A DNA stretch of 64,000 nt from Pseudomonas bijieensis (GTDB lineage: Bacteria > Pseudomonadota > Gammaproteobacteria > Pseudomonadales > Pseudomonadaceae): assembly GCF_013347965.1 (NCBI RefSeq), contig NZ_CP048810.1, forward strand, positions 2,170,001 through 2,234,000. Reading direction: 5' to 3'. Below the pieces are notes generated by a model. The model was not told the origin of the DNA and did no database searches. It saw only the letters and a program-made list of their open reading frames with translations. Each line of letters opens with the position of its first letter. Position 1 is the stretch's first letter. Of this stretch, positions 31,722-40,137 are shown in pieces. The translations under genes and the position numbers were made by a program.

Positions 31722-32270
31722 ATGACGGAACAAGTATCCACAAGCAGGTGCGACTCACCGTTACTCCAGGCATTCGTCGATAATCGAATGATTCTGGTCA
31801 AGATCGCGGCGCGCATTACCGGCTGCCGGTCCCGCGCGGAAGATGTAGTGCAGGACGCGTTTTTCCGGCTGCAATCGGCGCCCCAGATCACCTCCTCGTT
31901 CAAGGCACAGCTCAGCTACCTGTTCCAGATCGTGCGTAACCTGGCGATCGATCACTACCGCAAGCAGGCGCTGGAACAGAAATACTCGGGGCCGGAAGAG
32001 GAAGGGTTGAACGTGGTGATCCAGGGTGCTTCGCCAGAAACCTCCCACATCAACTTCTCCACCCTGGAGCACATCGCTGACGCGCTGACCGAACTGCCCA
32101 GCCGCACCCGCTATGCCTTCGAGATGTACCGCCTGCACGGCGTGCCACAGAAGGACATCGCCAAGGAACTGGGCGTCTCGCCGACCCTGGTGAACTTCAT
32201 GATCCGCGATGCCCTGGTGCATTGCCGCAAGGTGTCGGGGGTTCGGGGGGATACCTTCGCCCGGCGGTAA
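31722..32270 (+). CDS. pvdS: Extracytoplasmic-function sigma factor PvdS
   Basis: A 182-residue ECF sigma factor that directs RNA polymerase to iron-starvation promoters of pyoverdine genes. Region 2 (about 15-85) contains RSRAEDVVQDAFFRLQS and LFQIVRNLAIDHYRKQALE. Region 4 (about 120-170) contains LPSRTRYAFEMYRLHGVPQKDIAKELGVSPTLVNFMIRDAL. The sequence is very close to PvdS/PbrA/PfrI of other fluorescent pseudomonads. The ATG at 31722 (MTEQVSTSRC) is the usual start, with AAGG seven to ten bases upstream. It is divergent from pvdL, with a Fur box in the shared gap. Four PvdS-type promoters in this window are its expected targets. Confidence 0.97.
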   Translation: MTEQVSTSRCDSPLLQAFVDNRMILVKIAARITGCRSRAEDVVQDAFFRLQSAPQITSSFKAQLSYLFQIVRNLAIDHYRKQALEQKYSGPEEEGLNVVIQGASPETSHINFSTLEHIADALTELPSRTRYAFEMYRLHGVPQKDIAKELGVSPTLVNFMIRDALVHCRKVSGVRGDTFARR

Positions 32271-32292
32271 TGCGGGCAGCAGTTCCGGCCCC

Positions 32293-32379
32293 ATCGCGGG
32301 CAAGCCTTGCTCCCACAGGTTACCTGTTCACAAAAAGGTGCCTGATAGAGCTCCTGTGGGAGCAAGGCTTGCCCGCGAT
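32293..32379. repeat. Palindromic intergenic repeat, type B
   Basis: Arms starting ATCGCGGGCAAGCCTTGCTC and their reverse complement (CTGTGGGAGCAAGGCTTGCC to CGCGAT). It lies between the convergent ends of pvdS and the acetyltransferase gene and nearly matches the copy after pvdL. Confidence 0.85.
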
Positions 32380-32416
32380 AGCGTCCTGACGGCCGCCACT
32401 TGTGCCGAGCTGAACC

Positions 32417-33430
32417 TCACATCAACCCACACCGATCAAAAAACCGCTCACGCCCCAGGATCATCAGCGCCGCGCGCTTGTGGGGAAAATCGAATTCCTT
32501 TTCACAATGGAAACACTGGTTGTCCAGGTGCCCAATCATCCTGGCATTGTCGGCCCGGGGCTCGGCCACCACGCGCTGGGTGCGCGGGTCGTCCAGGAAC
32601 AGGTAATGCACCAGCGCCGACAGCCAACTCGCCACCTTGTGCGGCCCCCGGTGTTGCTCTTCGCCCACCAGCATGTGGATACCGCGGTCATAGTTCCCGG
32701 CGTCATAGAACGGCGCGATGCGGTCTTCCTTGGCCCAATAGGCTTCGAAATAAGCGAACGGTTGATCATCGAAACAACCGATCAGGGTCAAGACCCGGGG
32801 ATCGGCCTGCAATTTGCCCAGGTACTCGCGATGCTGTTCCAGGCTGCCCTCCTCCTGCCAGAAGCTCGCCACCCGAGGGCTGTTTTGCCAGCGGTTGAAA
32901 CGCTCCAGGTCCTGCTCGATTTCCAAGGTACGCAAGGACACCCAGGCCCCCAGGCGTGCATCAAAACGCCGATACACCTCGCCACGCGGCTTCATGGGCC
33001 GGCGTGGATGACGCTGGCCATCGGTGATGATCATGTGCTGTGGGTAACTGCCGTTGAACGATTCCCCCAGCCAGGGCTGCGGCAGTTGCCAGAACATCGT
33101 GCGCTCGCAAATGTATTCACCGGCGCGCTCGGTGCCCGTCAACAAACCGCTCAGCAAGGCTTCGCCAGGACGCTCGTCGAGGTGCCAGGTCAGGCGCTGG
33201 CAGTCGGGATCGCGAGCAAACAGCCAATAGCAGGCCGCCCACAGCGCCGGGCCTACCGGGCGGTCATGGATTTCCTGCAAGTGCACATGCAACTGCGGGC
33301 CACGCACAAGGCGCAGCCGGATCAGCGGCGCACCTTCGAGCATCAGGCTCAGGTGGCGTTCGGTTTCATCGGCGCCGAGACGACGACCGCCAGGCAAGGG
33401 CAGCGTCGTCGGCTGATTGAGGTTGGACAT
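32417..33430 (-). CDS. Siderophore biosynthesis acetyltransferase (PvdYII/IucB-like)
   Basis: A 337-residue protein. The C-terminal half is an IucB/AlcB-type N-acetyltransferase domain, recognisable by YDRGIHMLVGEEQHRGP, HYLFLDDPRTQRVVAEPRADN and KEFDFPHKRAALM. The N-terminal half is the extension typical of siderophore acyltransferases. Enzymes of this type acylate hydroxylated ornithine or lysine. In P. aeruginosa type II strains PvdYII acetylates hydroxyornithine, so the likely role is N5-acetyl-N5-hydroxyornithine supply for pyoverdine. A perfect PvdS promoter about 40-60 bases upstream supports that it belongs to the regulon. The pyoverdine peptide of this strain is not encoded here, so the substrate is inferred. 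Confidence 0.88.
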   Translation of the reverse strand: MSNLNQPTTLPLPGGRRLGADETERHLSLMLEGAPLIRLRLVRGPQLHVHLQEIHDRPVGPALWAACYWLFARDPDCQRLTWHLDERPGEALLSGLLTGTERAGEYICERTMFWQLPQPWLGESFNGSYPQHMIITDGQRHPRRPMKPRGEVYRRFDARLGAWVSLRTLEIEQDLERFNRWQNSPRVASFWQEEGSLEQHREYLGKLQADPRVLTLIGCFDDQPFAYFEAYWAKEDRIAPFYDAGNYDRGIHMLVGEEQHRGPHKVASWLSALVHYLFLDDPRTQRVVAEPRADNARMIGHLDNQCFHCEKEFDFPHKRAALMILGRERFFDRCGLM

Positions 33431-33467
33431 GGAAGGGGCTCGCGTATTCGTCGGTAGTCAACGTGGG

Positions 33468-33491
33468 ACGTGAGCCGGGAAGGGAAATTTA
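33468..33491 (-). promoter_or_regulatory. PvdS-dependent iron-starvation promoter of the acetyltransferase gene
   Basis: TAAAT-N16-CGT on the minus strand is a perfect IS-box. Its CGT end lies 38 bases before the start codon at 33430. Confidence 0.85.
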
Positions 33492-33500
33492 GTGTCACCT

Positions 33501-34283
33501 TCAATGGGAGTGCGCGGGCACCAGATGAATCTGGTAGGGCTGGAAAATTTTCAGCAACTGACCGTCATCCCGCAGCTTTTGCAGCAACTGTGCAAACGCC
33601 TCACTGGAGATGGGCGCCTGCGGTCGGATCAGCGCGTAATGGTGGTAAATCTGATCGATACGTTCCGATACCAGCAATTGCGGGCCGACTTCAGGATTGC
33701 GCAACACGTAATCGTTGAGGTACGAACGGGTCACCAGGGCGATATCCGCGCGCCCTCGCAACACCATCAACAAGTTGCTGTCGTGGGAATAGGTCAGCGT
33801 GGCGTTGTATTGGCCAGCGAGGAACTTGGGGTCGGCGTTGAACTGGGCGAAGGCGTAGTGATAGCCGCTGAACAGGGCCAGGCGCTTGCCCCTGAGGTCT
33901 TCGAAATAACTTTGCTGGCGATCCGCCTGGCGCTGGGAGACGAAGACTTCCGCATCTTCCAGGCCCATGTCTACCGAGGTATGCGGCACATCCTGCCAAC
34001 CCCATTCGGGGTTTTCGAAAATCGCCATGTCGACCCGGCCCTGCTTGAAATCATTGAACCGGCGCGGGATCGACGTCGGCACCAGCACGAACTGATAGTC
34101 GGTTTGCGACTGGTTCAAGGCCTCCACCATTTGCGGCAACAGGCCCGTGTCGGCGCCGTTCTCGGGACGAACGGTATAAGGCGGAAAATGTGCCGCGCCG
34201 ATCCGCACCAGTTGCGCCGCCTCGATGGGCAACGCCAGGAAAACGGCCAGAGCAGCCAGCAGCAAACGCGAGGTCATCCCCAT
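33501..34283 (-). CDS. Periplasmic substrate-binding-like protein (SBP_bac_3)
   Basis: About 260 residues. A signal peptide (MTSRLLLAALAVFLALPIEA, cleavage near AAQL) precedes an amino-acid-type solute-binding fold: VRIGAAHFPPYTVRPENGADTGLLPQMVEAL at the start, then FKQGRVDMAIFENPEW and LRGRADIALVTRSYL. Such stand-alone proteins often bind amino acids or polyamines, or act as sensors. No permease or ATPase gene is nearby, so transport is not demonstrated. Starts at 34283 (MGMTSR) and 34277 (MTSR) are both possible, neither with a strong ribosome site. It lies upstream of the pyoverdine acetyltransferase on the same strand, but that gene has its own promoter. Confidence 0.82.
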   Translation of the reverse strand: MGMTSRLLLAALAVFLALPIEAAQLVRIGAAHFPPYTVRPENGADTGLLPQMVEALNQSQTDYQFVLVPTSIPRRFNDFKQGRVDMAIFENPEWGWQDVPHTSVDMGLEDAEVFVSQRQADRQQSYFEDLRGKRLALFSGYHYAFAQFNADPKFLAGQYNATLTYSHDSNLLMVLRGRADIALVTRSYLNDYVLRNPEVGPQLLVSERIDQIYHHYALIRPQAPISSEAFAQLLQKLRDDGQLLKIFQPYQIHLVPAHSH

Positions 34284-34392
34284 CGATGAAAACGTCAAGA
34301 TAACCCACTCCCCAAAAGTCCCCATCAATACAATCAAGCTAGGCGGTTTCAGCCACTTAGCCAGCCACACGATCGTTTAAGGCACTGTTCGA

Positions 34393-35019
34393 CTATTGTT
34401 TTTCTTCAAGCACCAGGATCAAGGCTTGCTCGGCCAGCTCATCGAGGCTCAGGCTGCCTTCGGTGCGAAACCAGGTGGTGGTCCAGGATAGCGCTCCCGT
34501 GAGGAACCGCCGGGTAATGAACACGTCCCCGCGAATATACCCGGCCTCCTTGGCCTGGCCCAGGACCTCGAGCCACAAGTCTTCATAAATATCACGCAGG
34601 GCCAACACCTGCCGTTGCCCTTGCTCCGATAGCGAACGCCATTCATAGACCAGCACCGCCATGGCCTCGCCGGTGCCGCCCATGATCGACTGCAATTCGC
34701 AGCGGATCAGCGCCAGTACCCGCTCGCGCACGCTATCGGCCTCGGCCAGGGCGGCGCGCATCAAGGCGGTGTTGTAGCGGATGGTTTCTTCCATCACCGC
34801 CCGCAGGATCTCATCCTTGCTCTTGAAATGGTGAAAGATGCTGCCCGATTGAATGCCCACGGCACTGGCCAGGTCACGCACCGTGGTGCGCTCGAAGCCT
34901 TTGTTGCGAAACAGGTGGGCGGCGGTCTGGAGCAGTTTGCCGCGAGCACTGTCCGGGTCGGTCAGTTGCCCGTTGTCGACCAGCTCACGCATCACGCCCA
35001 GGGCTTTTTGCTCGTCCAC
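34393..35019 (-). CDS. atuR: TetR-family regulator (AtuR-like)
   Basis: A 208-residue TetR repressor. The N-terminal helix-turn-helix is RGKLLQTAAHLFRNKGFERTTVRDLASAVGIQSGSIFHHFKSKDEIL (residues about 25-70), followed by an all-helical ligand domain. I chose a GTG start at 35019 (VDEQKALGVM) because AGGAGA lies at good distance upstream; the upstream frame has none. It is divergent from an atuA-C-D-F operon, the arrangement of AtuR in P. aeruginosa, where it represses acyclic-terpene catabolism. Two CCAAGC-N4-GCTTGG-type palindromes in the 179-base gap are likely operators. The ligand is probably an acyl-CoA of the pathway, by family analogy. Confidence 0.85.
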   Translation of the reverse strand: MDEQKALGVMRELVDNGQLTDPDSARGKLLQTAAHLFRNKGFERTTVRDLASAVGIQSGSIFHHFKSKDEILRAVMEETIRYNTALMRAALAEADSVRERVLALIRCELQSIMGGTGEAMAVLVYEWRSLSEQGQRQVLALRDIYEDLWLEVLGQAKEAGYIRGDVFITRRFLTGALSWTTTWFRTEGSLSLDELAEQALILVLEEKQ

Positions 35020-35107
35020 CCATTCTCTCCTACAGTCGATCAACCAACGCGCGGGCATTGCACACCAAATCATCAGTGGCGCGGGCAATTTAAGCCGAGC
35101 GAGCCAA

Positions 35108-35123
35108 CCAAGCAAGCGCTCGG
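35108..35123. promoter_or_regulatory. AtuR-like operator, site 1
   Basis: CCAAGCAAGCGCTCGG is a palindrome CCAAGC-N4-GCTCGG with one mismatch in the right half compared with site 2. It lies in the divergent gap between the TetR gene and atuA. Confidence 0.6.
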
Positions 35124-35149
35124 CAGAAGAACCCGCGGTCGTTTACAGA

Positions 35150-35165
35150 CCAAGCGCTTGCTTGG
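35150..35165. promoter_or_regulatory. AtuR-like operator, site 2
   Basis: CCAAGCGCTTGCTTGG is a perfect palindrome CCAAGC-N4-GCTTGG, 42 bases (four helical turns) from site 1 and 33 bases before the atuA start. Paired palindromes between a TetR gene and its target operon are the usual repressor arrangement. Confidence 0.65.
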
Positions 35166-35198
35166 TAGTCTCGATCCACCTTTGCCGGAGGCAACGCC

Positions 35199-36989
35199 AT
35201 GCCAAAAACGATCCGTATCGGTTGCGCCAGCGCCTTCTGGGGCGATACCTGTACCGCGGCGGCGCAACTGGTCGAGGGCGGGGCTCTGGATTACCTGGTG
35301 TTCGACTATCTGGCCGAGGTGACGATGTCGATCATGGCCGGCGCGCGCCTGAAGGACCCGCTGAGCGGCTATGCCACGGACTTCATCGAGGTCCTCACAC
35401 CGCTGCTGCAGCGTTTGCATGCCGATGGGATCCGCGTCATCAGCAACGCCGGCGGGGTCAACCCCCAAGCCTGTGCGAAGGCCCTGCAAGCGGCCTGCGA
35501 CCAGGCGGGCGTGCCGTTGAAGATCGCCGTGCTGCTGGGCGATGACCTGCAACCGCAATTCGAACAACTCGCCGCCCAGGGCATCCGTGAAATGTTCAGT
35601 GGCGAGTCCCTGCCATCGGCGTGCGTCTCCATCAACGCCTACCTCGGCGCGCCCGGCATCGTCGAAGCGTTGCGCCTGGGGGCCGATGTCGTGATCACCG
35701 GCCGCGTGGTGGACAGCGCCGTGGTCAGCGCCGCCCTGATACATGAGTTCGGCTGGGCCTGGCACGATTACGACAGATTGGCCCAGGCCGCGCTGGCCGG
35801 GCATCTGATCGAATGCGGCGCCCAGTGCACGGGCGGCAACTTCACCGACTGGCAGGACGTACCGGATTACGAACACATCGGCTTTCCCATCGTCGAGGTC
35901 AGCGCCGACGGCCAGTTCCTGGTCACCAAGGCCGAAGGCAGCGGCGGGTTGATCACGCCGTTGACCGTTGCTGAGCAGTTGCTTTACGAAATCGGCGACC
36001 CGCAAGGCTATCTTCTGCCGGACGTGATCTGTGATTTCAGCCAGGTCAGGTTGGTCCAGCAAGGCAGGCACGCCGTACGGGTCCACGGGGCCAAGGGCCT
36101 GCCACCCACCGACCAGTACAAGGTTTGCGCCACCTGGCCGGACGGCTGGCGCTGCACCGCCACCTGCCTGATCGCCGGCATCGATGCGGTGACCAAGGCT
36201 GGCCGAGTCAGTCAGGCGATCATCAACAAGACTTCGCAAATGTTCGATCAGCGTGGCTGGGCGCCCTACAGCGAAGTGAATGTCGAACTGCTGGGCAGCG
36301 AAGCCACTTACGGCCAGCATGGCCGGCGTCGGGACAGCCGTGAGATCGTCATCAAGCTGGCGGTACGGCACCCGGACAAGCAGCCGCTGACGCTGTTTTC
36401 CAGGGAAATCGCCCAAGCCGCCACCGGCATGGCGCCAGGGCTGACCGGCCTGGTCGGCGGCCGGCCGACGGTGTCCCCGTTGATTCGCCTGTTCTCGTTC
36501 CTCATCGATAAAGCCAATTGCCAGCCCGAAATCGAAATCGACGGCCAACGCCACCCTTGTCCCCTGCCCACTTTCGAACCACTGGACACCGGCGACCTGC
36601 CAGTCGCCCCGGACCTGCCCAAACCCCAGGGCCGGGCCGATGCCAGCGTGCCGCTGGTCAAACTGGCGGTGGCGCGCTCCGGCGACAAGGGCAACCACAG
36701 CAACATTGGCGTGATCGCCCGCAAGCCCGAATACCTGCCCTGGATCGCCGAAGTGCTGACGCCGCAGGTGCTGGTCGACTGGATGAGCCACGTGCTCGAC
36801 CCGCGATTGGGCCGAGTCGAACGCTGGTACCTGCCGGGCACTCACAGTTTGAATTTCCTGCTGGAAAACGCCCTTGGTGGCGGCGGTGTCGCCAGCCTGC
36901 GCATCGATCCCCAGGGCAAGGCGTTCGCCCAGCAGTTGCTGGAGATCCAGATACCGGTGCCGCAGCACATTGCAGACCGGGTCAACTAA
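35199..36989 (+). CDS. atuA: Acyclic terpene utilisation protein AtuA
   Basis: A 596-residue protein of the AtuA (DUF1446) family. The N-terminal part starts TIRIGCASAFWGDTCTAAAQLVEGG and contains VITGRVVDSAVVSAALIHEFGW. A separate C-terminal domain begins near residue 490 with RSGDKGNHSNIGVIARKPEYL. AtuA is required for growth on citronellol and geraniol in P. aeruginosa, but its biochemical activity is not established. GGAGG lies nine bases before the ATG. It is the first gene of the atu-like operon, separated from atuC by a palindromic repeat where atuB is expected. Confidence 0.9.
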   Translation: MPKTIRIGCASAFWGDTCTAAAQLVEGGALDYLVFDYLAEVTMSIMAGARLKDPLSGYATDFIEVLTPLLQRLHADGIRVISNAGGVNPQACAKALQAACDQAGVPLKIAVLLGDDLQPQFEQLAAQGIREMFSGESLPSACVSINAYLGAPGIVEALRLGADVVITGRVVDSAVVSAALIHEFGWAWHDYDRLAQAALAGHLIECGAQCTGGNFTDWQDVPDYEHIGFPIVEVSADGQFLVTKAEGSGGLITPLTVAEQLLYEIGDPQGYLLPDVICDFSQVRLVQQGRHAVRVHGAKGLPPTDQYKVCATWPDGWRCTATCLIAGIDAVTKAGRVSQAIINKTSQMFDQRGWAPYSEVNVELLGSEATYGQHGRRRDSREIVIKLAVRHPDKQPLTLFSREIAQAATGMAPGLTGLVGGRPTVSPLIRLFSFLIDKANCQPEIEIDGQRHPCPLPTFEPLDTGDLPVAPDLPKPQGRADASVPLVKLAVARSGDKGNHSNIGVIARKPEYLPWIAEVLTPQVLVDWMSHVLDPRLGRVERWYLPGTHSLNFLLENALGGGGVASLRIDPQGKAFAQQLLEIQIPVPQHIADRVN

Positions 36990-37045
36990 GGGATGGTCGC
37001 TATGGCCCATGTCAGTCACACATGATGAGCAGGTTGAATTGAATC

Positions 37046-37164
37046 TGTGGCGAGGGGATTTATCCCCGCTGGGCTGCGCAGCAGCCCCCAAAACAGTCAA
37101 CTCAAACCATTGCACGCATTTAGGGCCGCTTCGCGCCCCAGCGGGGATAAATCCCCTCGCCACA
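37046..37164. repeat. Palindromic intergenic repeat, type A variant, inside the atu operon
   Basis: Outer arms TGTGGCGAGGGGATTTATCC and reverse complement, with an inner hairpin GGGCTGCGCAGCAGCCC. The core differs from other type A copies (GGGGATTTATCCCC instead of GGGAGCTTGCTCCC). It sits between atuA and atuC. Confidence 0.85.
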
Positions 37165-37198
37165 GGGTTCTGCGCTAATCCGTTTGAAAGGAGGCTGC

Positions 37199-38815
37199 AT
37201 GCCGGTCATCGAATCGCACCTGGATCCCCACAGCGCTGACTTCGCGCGCAACCACGCGGCGATGCTGGCCGGCGTCGAACAGTTGCGCCAGCTCGAACAG
37301 GCCGTGGTGGACAAAGCCACCCAGGCCCAGGGCAAGTTCGACCAGCGCGGTCAACTGTTGCCGCGCCAACGCCTGAACCTGCTGCTCGACCCCGGCGCCC
37401 CGTTCCTCGAGCTGGCGAGCCTGGCCGGCTACAAACTTCATGACGACAAGGATGGCAGCCAGGCCGGCGGCGGCCTGATCGCCGGGATCGGCTACGTGTC
37501 CGGGGTGCGGGTGCTGGTGGTGGCCAACAACAGCGCGATCAAGGGCGGCACCATTTCCCCCAGTGGCCTGTACAAGACCCTGCGCCTGCAACAGATCGCC
37601 ATGGAAAACAAACTGCCGGTCGTTACCCTCGCCGAAAGTGGCGGTGCCAATCTCAATTACGCCGCGCAGATTTTCGTCGAAGGCGCGCGCTGCTTCGCCA
37701 ATCAGGCGCGGATGTCGGCCATGGGCTTGCCGCAGATCACCGTGGTGCATGGCTCGGCCACCGCGGGCGGTGCCTATCAGCCGGGTCTGTCGGATTACGT
37801 GGTGGTGGTGCGCGACAAGGCGCGACTGTTCCTGGCCGGGCCGCCATTGCTCAAGGCCGCGACCGGCGAAGTCGCCACCGAGGAAGAACTGGGCGGCGCA
37901 CAAATGCATGCGCAAGTGGCGGGCACCGCCGAATACCTGGCCGAGAACGACGCCGACGGCATCCGCCTGGCCCGGGAAATCCTCGGCATGCTGCCCTGGA
38001 ACAGGCAACTGCCGCCACAGTCCGAACCACGCTGGGCGGAGCCACGGTATCCAGCCGAAGAACTGCTGGGATTGATCCCCGACGACCCGAAGAAGCCCTA
38101 CGACGTGCGGGAAATCATCGCGCGCATTGCCGACGGCTCGAATTTCCTCGAATTCAAAGGCGAATTCGATCCACAGACCATCTGCGGCCACCTGCACATT
38201 CGCGGTCATGCCTGCGGCCTGATCGGCAACAACGGACCGATCACGCCCAAGGGCGCGAGCAAGGCCGCACAGTTCATCCAGTTGTGCGACCAGAGCCGCA
38301 CGCCGTTGCTGTTTTTGCACAACACCACCGGGTTCATGGTCGGCACCGAGTCGGAACGCCAGGGGGTGATCAAGCACGGTGCCAAGATGATCCAGGCCGT
38401 GGCCAATGCCCGGGTGCCCAAGCTGACCGTCGTGGTGGGCGGTTCCTATGGCGCCGGCAATTACGCCATGTGCGGTCGCGGGCTCGACCCGCGCTTCATC
38501 TTCGCCTGGCCCAACAGCCGCACCGCCGTGATGGGCGGTGCCCAGGCCGGCAAGGTGCTGCGCATGGTCACCGAAGCTACCCAGCTCAAAAACGGCCTGA
38601 CCCCGGACCCGAAGATGCTGGACCTGCTCGAACAGACCACTGCGCAGAAACTCGACAGCCAGTCCACCGCCCTCTACGGCAGCGCCAACCTGTGGGACGA
38701 CGGGCTCATCGACCCGCGCGACACCCGCACGCTACTGGGCTATTTGCTGGACATCTGTCACGAGGCCGAGCACCGGCCACTGCAAGCCAACAGCTTCGGC
38801 GTGGCCCGTTTCTGA
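37199..38815 (+). CDS. atuC: Geranyl-CoA carboxylase beta subunit (carboxyltransferase)
   Basis: A 538-residue biotin-dependent carboxyltransferase, the same length as P. aeruginosa AtuC. N-terminal (GGGLIAGIGYV, ESGGANLNYAAQIFVEGA near 145-160, GSATAGGAYQPGLSDYVV) and C-terminal (GGSYGAGNYAMCGRG near 414, FAWPNSRTAVMGG) crotonase-like halves are both complete. The segment after SGGANL (NYAAQIFV) is of the AtuC type rather than the 3-methylcrotonyl-CoA carboxylase LiuB type (PRQDEVFP). With the alpha subunit encoded downstream it should carboxylate a long branched enoyl-CoA such as cis-geranyl-CoA. AAGGAGG lies six bases before the ATG. Confidence 0.92.
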   Translation: MPVIESHLDPHSADFARNHAAMLAGVEQLRQLEQAVVDKATQAQGKFDQRGQLLPRQRLNLLLDPGAPFLELASLAGYKLHDDKDGSQAGGGLIAGIGYVSGVRVLVVANNSAIKGGTISPSGLYKTLRLQQIAMENKLPVVTLAESGGANLNYAAQIFVEGARCFANQARMSAMGLPQITVVHGSATAGGAYQPGLSDYVVVVRDKARLFLAGPPLLKAATGEVATEEELGGAQMHAQVAGTAEYLAENDADGIRLAREILGMLPWNRQLPPQSEPRWAEPRYPAEELLGLIPDDPKKPYDVREIIARIADGSNFLEFKGEFDPQTICGHLHIRGHACGLIGNNGPITPKGASKAAQFIQLCDQSRTPLLFLHNTTGFMVGTESERQGVIKHGAKMIQAVANARVPKLTVVVGGSYGAGNYAMCGRGLDPRFIFAWPNSRTAVMGGAQAGKVLRMVTEATQLKNGLTPDPKMLDLLEQTTAQKLDSQSTALYGSANLWDDGLIDPRDTRTLLGYLLDICHEAEHRPLQANSFGVARF

Positions 38816-38848
38816 GGACGCTCCACGACTCACAGGAGAACAATAAAA

Positions 38849-40003
38849 ATGATCTTCACCCAGGAACACGAAGCACTGCGGCGCACCGTTCGCCAGTTTG
38901 TCGAGCATGACATCAACCCCTACGTCGACGAATGGGAGAAGGCCGGGCGTTTCCCCATCCACGAGATTTTCCGCAAGGCTGGCGAGCTGGGCCTGTTGGG
39001 TATTTCCAAGCCACCGGCATTCGGCGGCATGGGCCTGGACTACAGCTATTCGATCGTCGCAGCCGAGGAATTCGGCACCATTCATTGCGGCGGCGTACCG
39101 ATGTCCATCGGCGTGCAAACCGACATGTGCACCCCTGCCCTGGCCCGCTTCGGCTCCGATGAACTGCGCGAAGCATTCCTGCGCCCGGCCATCCGCGGCG
39201 AACAGGTGGGCTGCATCGGTGTCTCGGAGGTCGGCGCCGGCTCCGATGTCGCCGGGCTCAAGACCACGGCGCGCAAGGACGGCGACGACTACGTCATCAA
39301 CGGCAGCAAGATGTGGATCACCAACTCACCAAGCGCCGATTTCATTTGCCTGCTGGCCAACACCTCGGATGACAAACCCCACGTCAACAAATCGCTGATC
39401 ATGGTACCGATGCACAGCCCCGGCATCAGCCTCGGTCAGCACCTGGACAAACTCGGCATGCGCAGCTCGGAAACCGCCCAAGTGTTTTTCGATGACGTGC
39501 GGGTGCCGCAACGCAATCGTATCGGCCAGGAAGGGGCCGGATTCATGATGCAGATGCTGCAGTTCCAGGAAGAACGCCTGTTCGGCGCGGCCAACATGAT
39601 CAAGGGCCTGGAGCATTGCATCGACAGCACCATCGAGTACTGCAAGGAGCGCAAGACCTTCGGCACGGCCCTGATCGACAACCAGGTGATCCATTTTCGC
39701 CTGGCGGAACTGGCCAGCGAGATCGAATGCCTGCGGGCGCTGGTCTACCAGGCCACCGAGCAGTACATCAACGGCCAGGACGTCACGCGGCTGGCGTCGA
39801 TGGCCAAGCTCAAGGCCGGGCGCCTGGCCCGGGAAACCACCGACAGTTGCCTGCAATACTGGGGCGGCATGGGCTTCATGTGGGACAACCCGGTGGCCCG
39901 GGCCTATCGCGACGTGCGACTGGTGTCCATTGGCGCCGGTGCGGACGAGATCATGCTGGGGATCATCTGCAAACTCATGGGGATTTTGCCGGGGAAAAAA
40001 TAA
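38849..40003 (+). CDS. atuD: Acyl-CoA dehydrogenase (citronellyl-CoA dehydrogenase-like)
   Basis: A 384-residue FAD-dependent acyl-CoA dehydrogenase of normal length. Landmarks are the FAD/substrate region GCIGVSEVGAGSDVAGLKTTA, DDYVINGSKMWITNSP, and the C-terminal CLQYWGGMGFMWDNPVARAYRDVRL. Its place between atuC and atuF, as in the P. aeruginosa atu operon, indicates AtuD, which oxidises citronellyl-CoA to geranyl-CoA. AGGAG lies about nine bases before the ATG. A palindromic repeat follows where atuE (the hydratase) would be expected. Confidence 0.92.
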   Translation: MIFTQEHEALRRTVRQFVEHDINPYVDEWEKAGRFPIHEIFRKAGELGLLGISKPPAFGGMGLDYSYSIVAAEEFGTIHCGGVPMSIGVQTDMCTPALARFGSDELREAFLRPAIRGEQVGCIGVSEVGAGSDVAGLKTTARKDGDDYVINGSKMWITNSPSADFICLLANTSDDKPHVNKSLIMVPMHSPGISLGQHLDKLGMRSSETAQVFFDDVRVPQRNRIGQEGAGFMMQMLQFQEERLFGAANMIKGLEHCIDSTIEYCKERKTFGTALIDNQVIHFRLAELASEIECLRALVYQATEQYINGQDVTRLASMAKLKAGRLARETTDSCLQYWGGMGFMWDNPVARAYRDVRLVSIGAGADEIMLGIICKLMGILPGKK

Positions 40004-40027
40004 TGAATACATCGCCTGCCAGGCTGC

Positions 40028-40101
40028 CATCGCGAGCAAGCTTTGCTCCCATAATGCCTGGTGAGTGCATTCGCCTGTGGGAGCAAAGCTTGCTCGCGAT
40101 G
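40028..40101. repeat. Palindromic intergenic repeat, type B, inside the atu operon
   Basis: Arms CATCGCGAGCAAGCTTTGCT and reverse complement, with a short spacer of about 26 bases. It lies between atuD and atuF. Confidence 0.85.
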
Positions 40102-40137
40102 AGGCCCTGATAGCCACCGCAAACCCCAGGAGTGACC

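Noticed and set aside
35073..37163. A roughly 700-codon frame on the minus strand
   Set aside because: Antisense to atuA; no motif, and the sense strand encodes a full-length family member.
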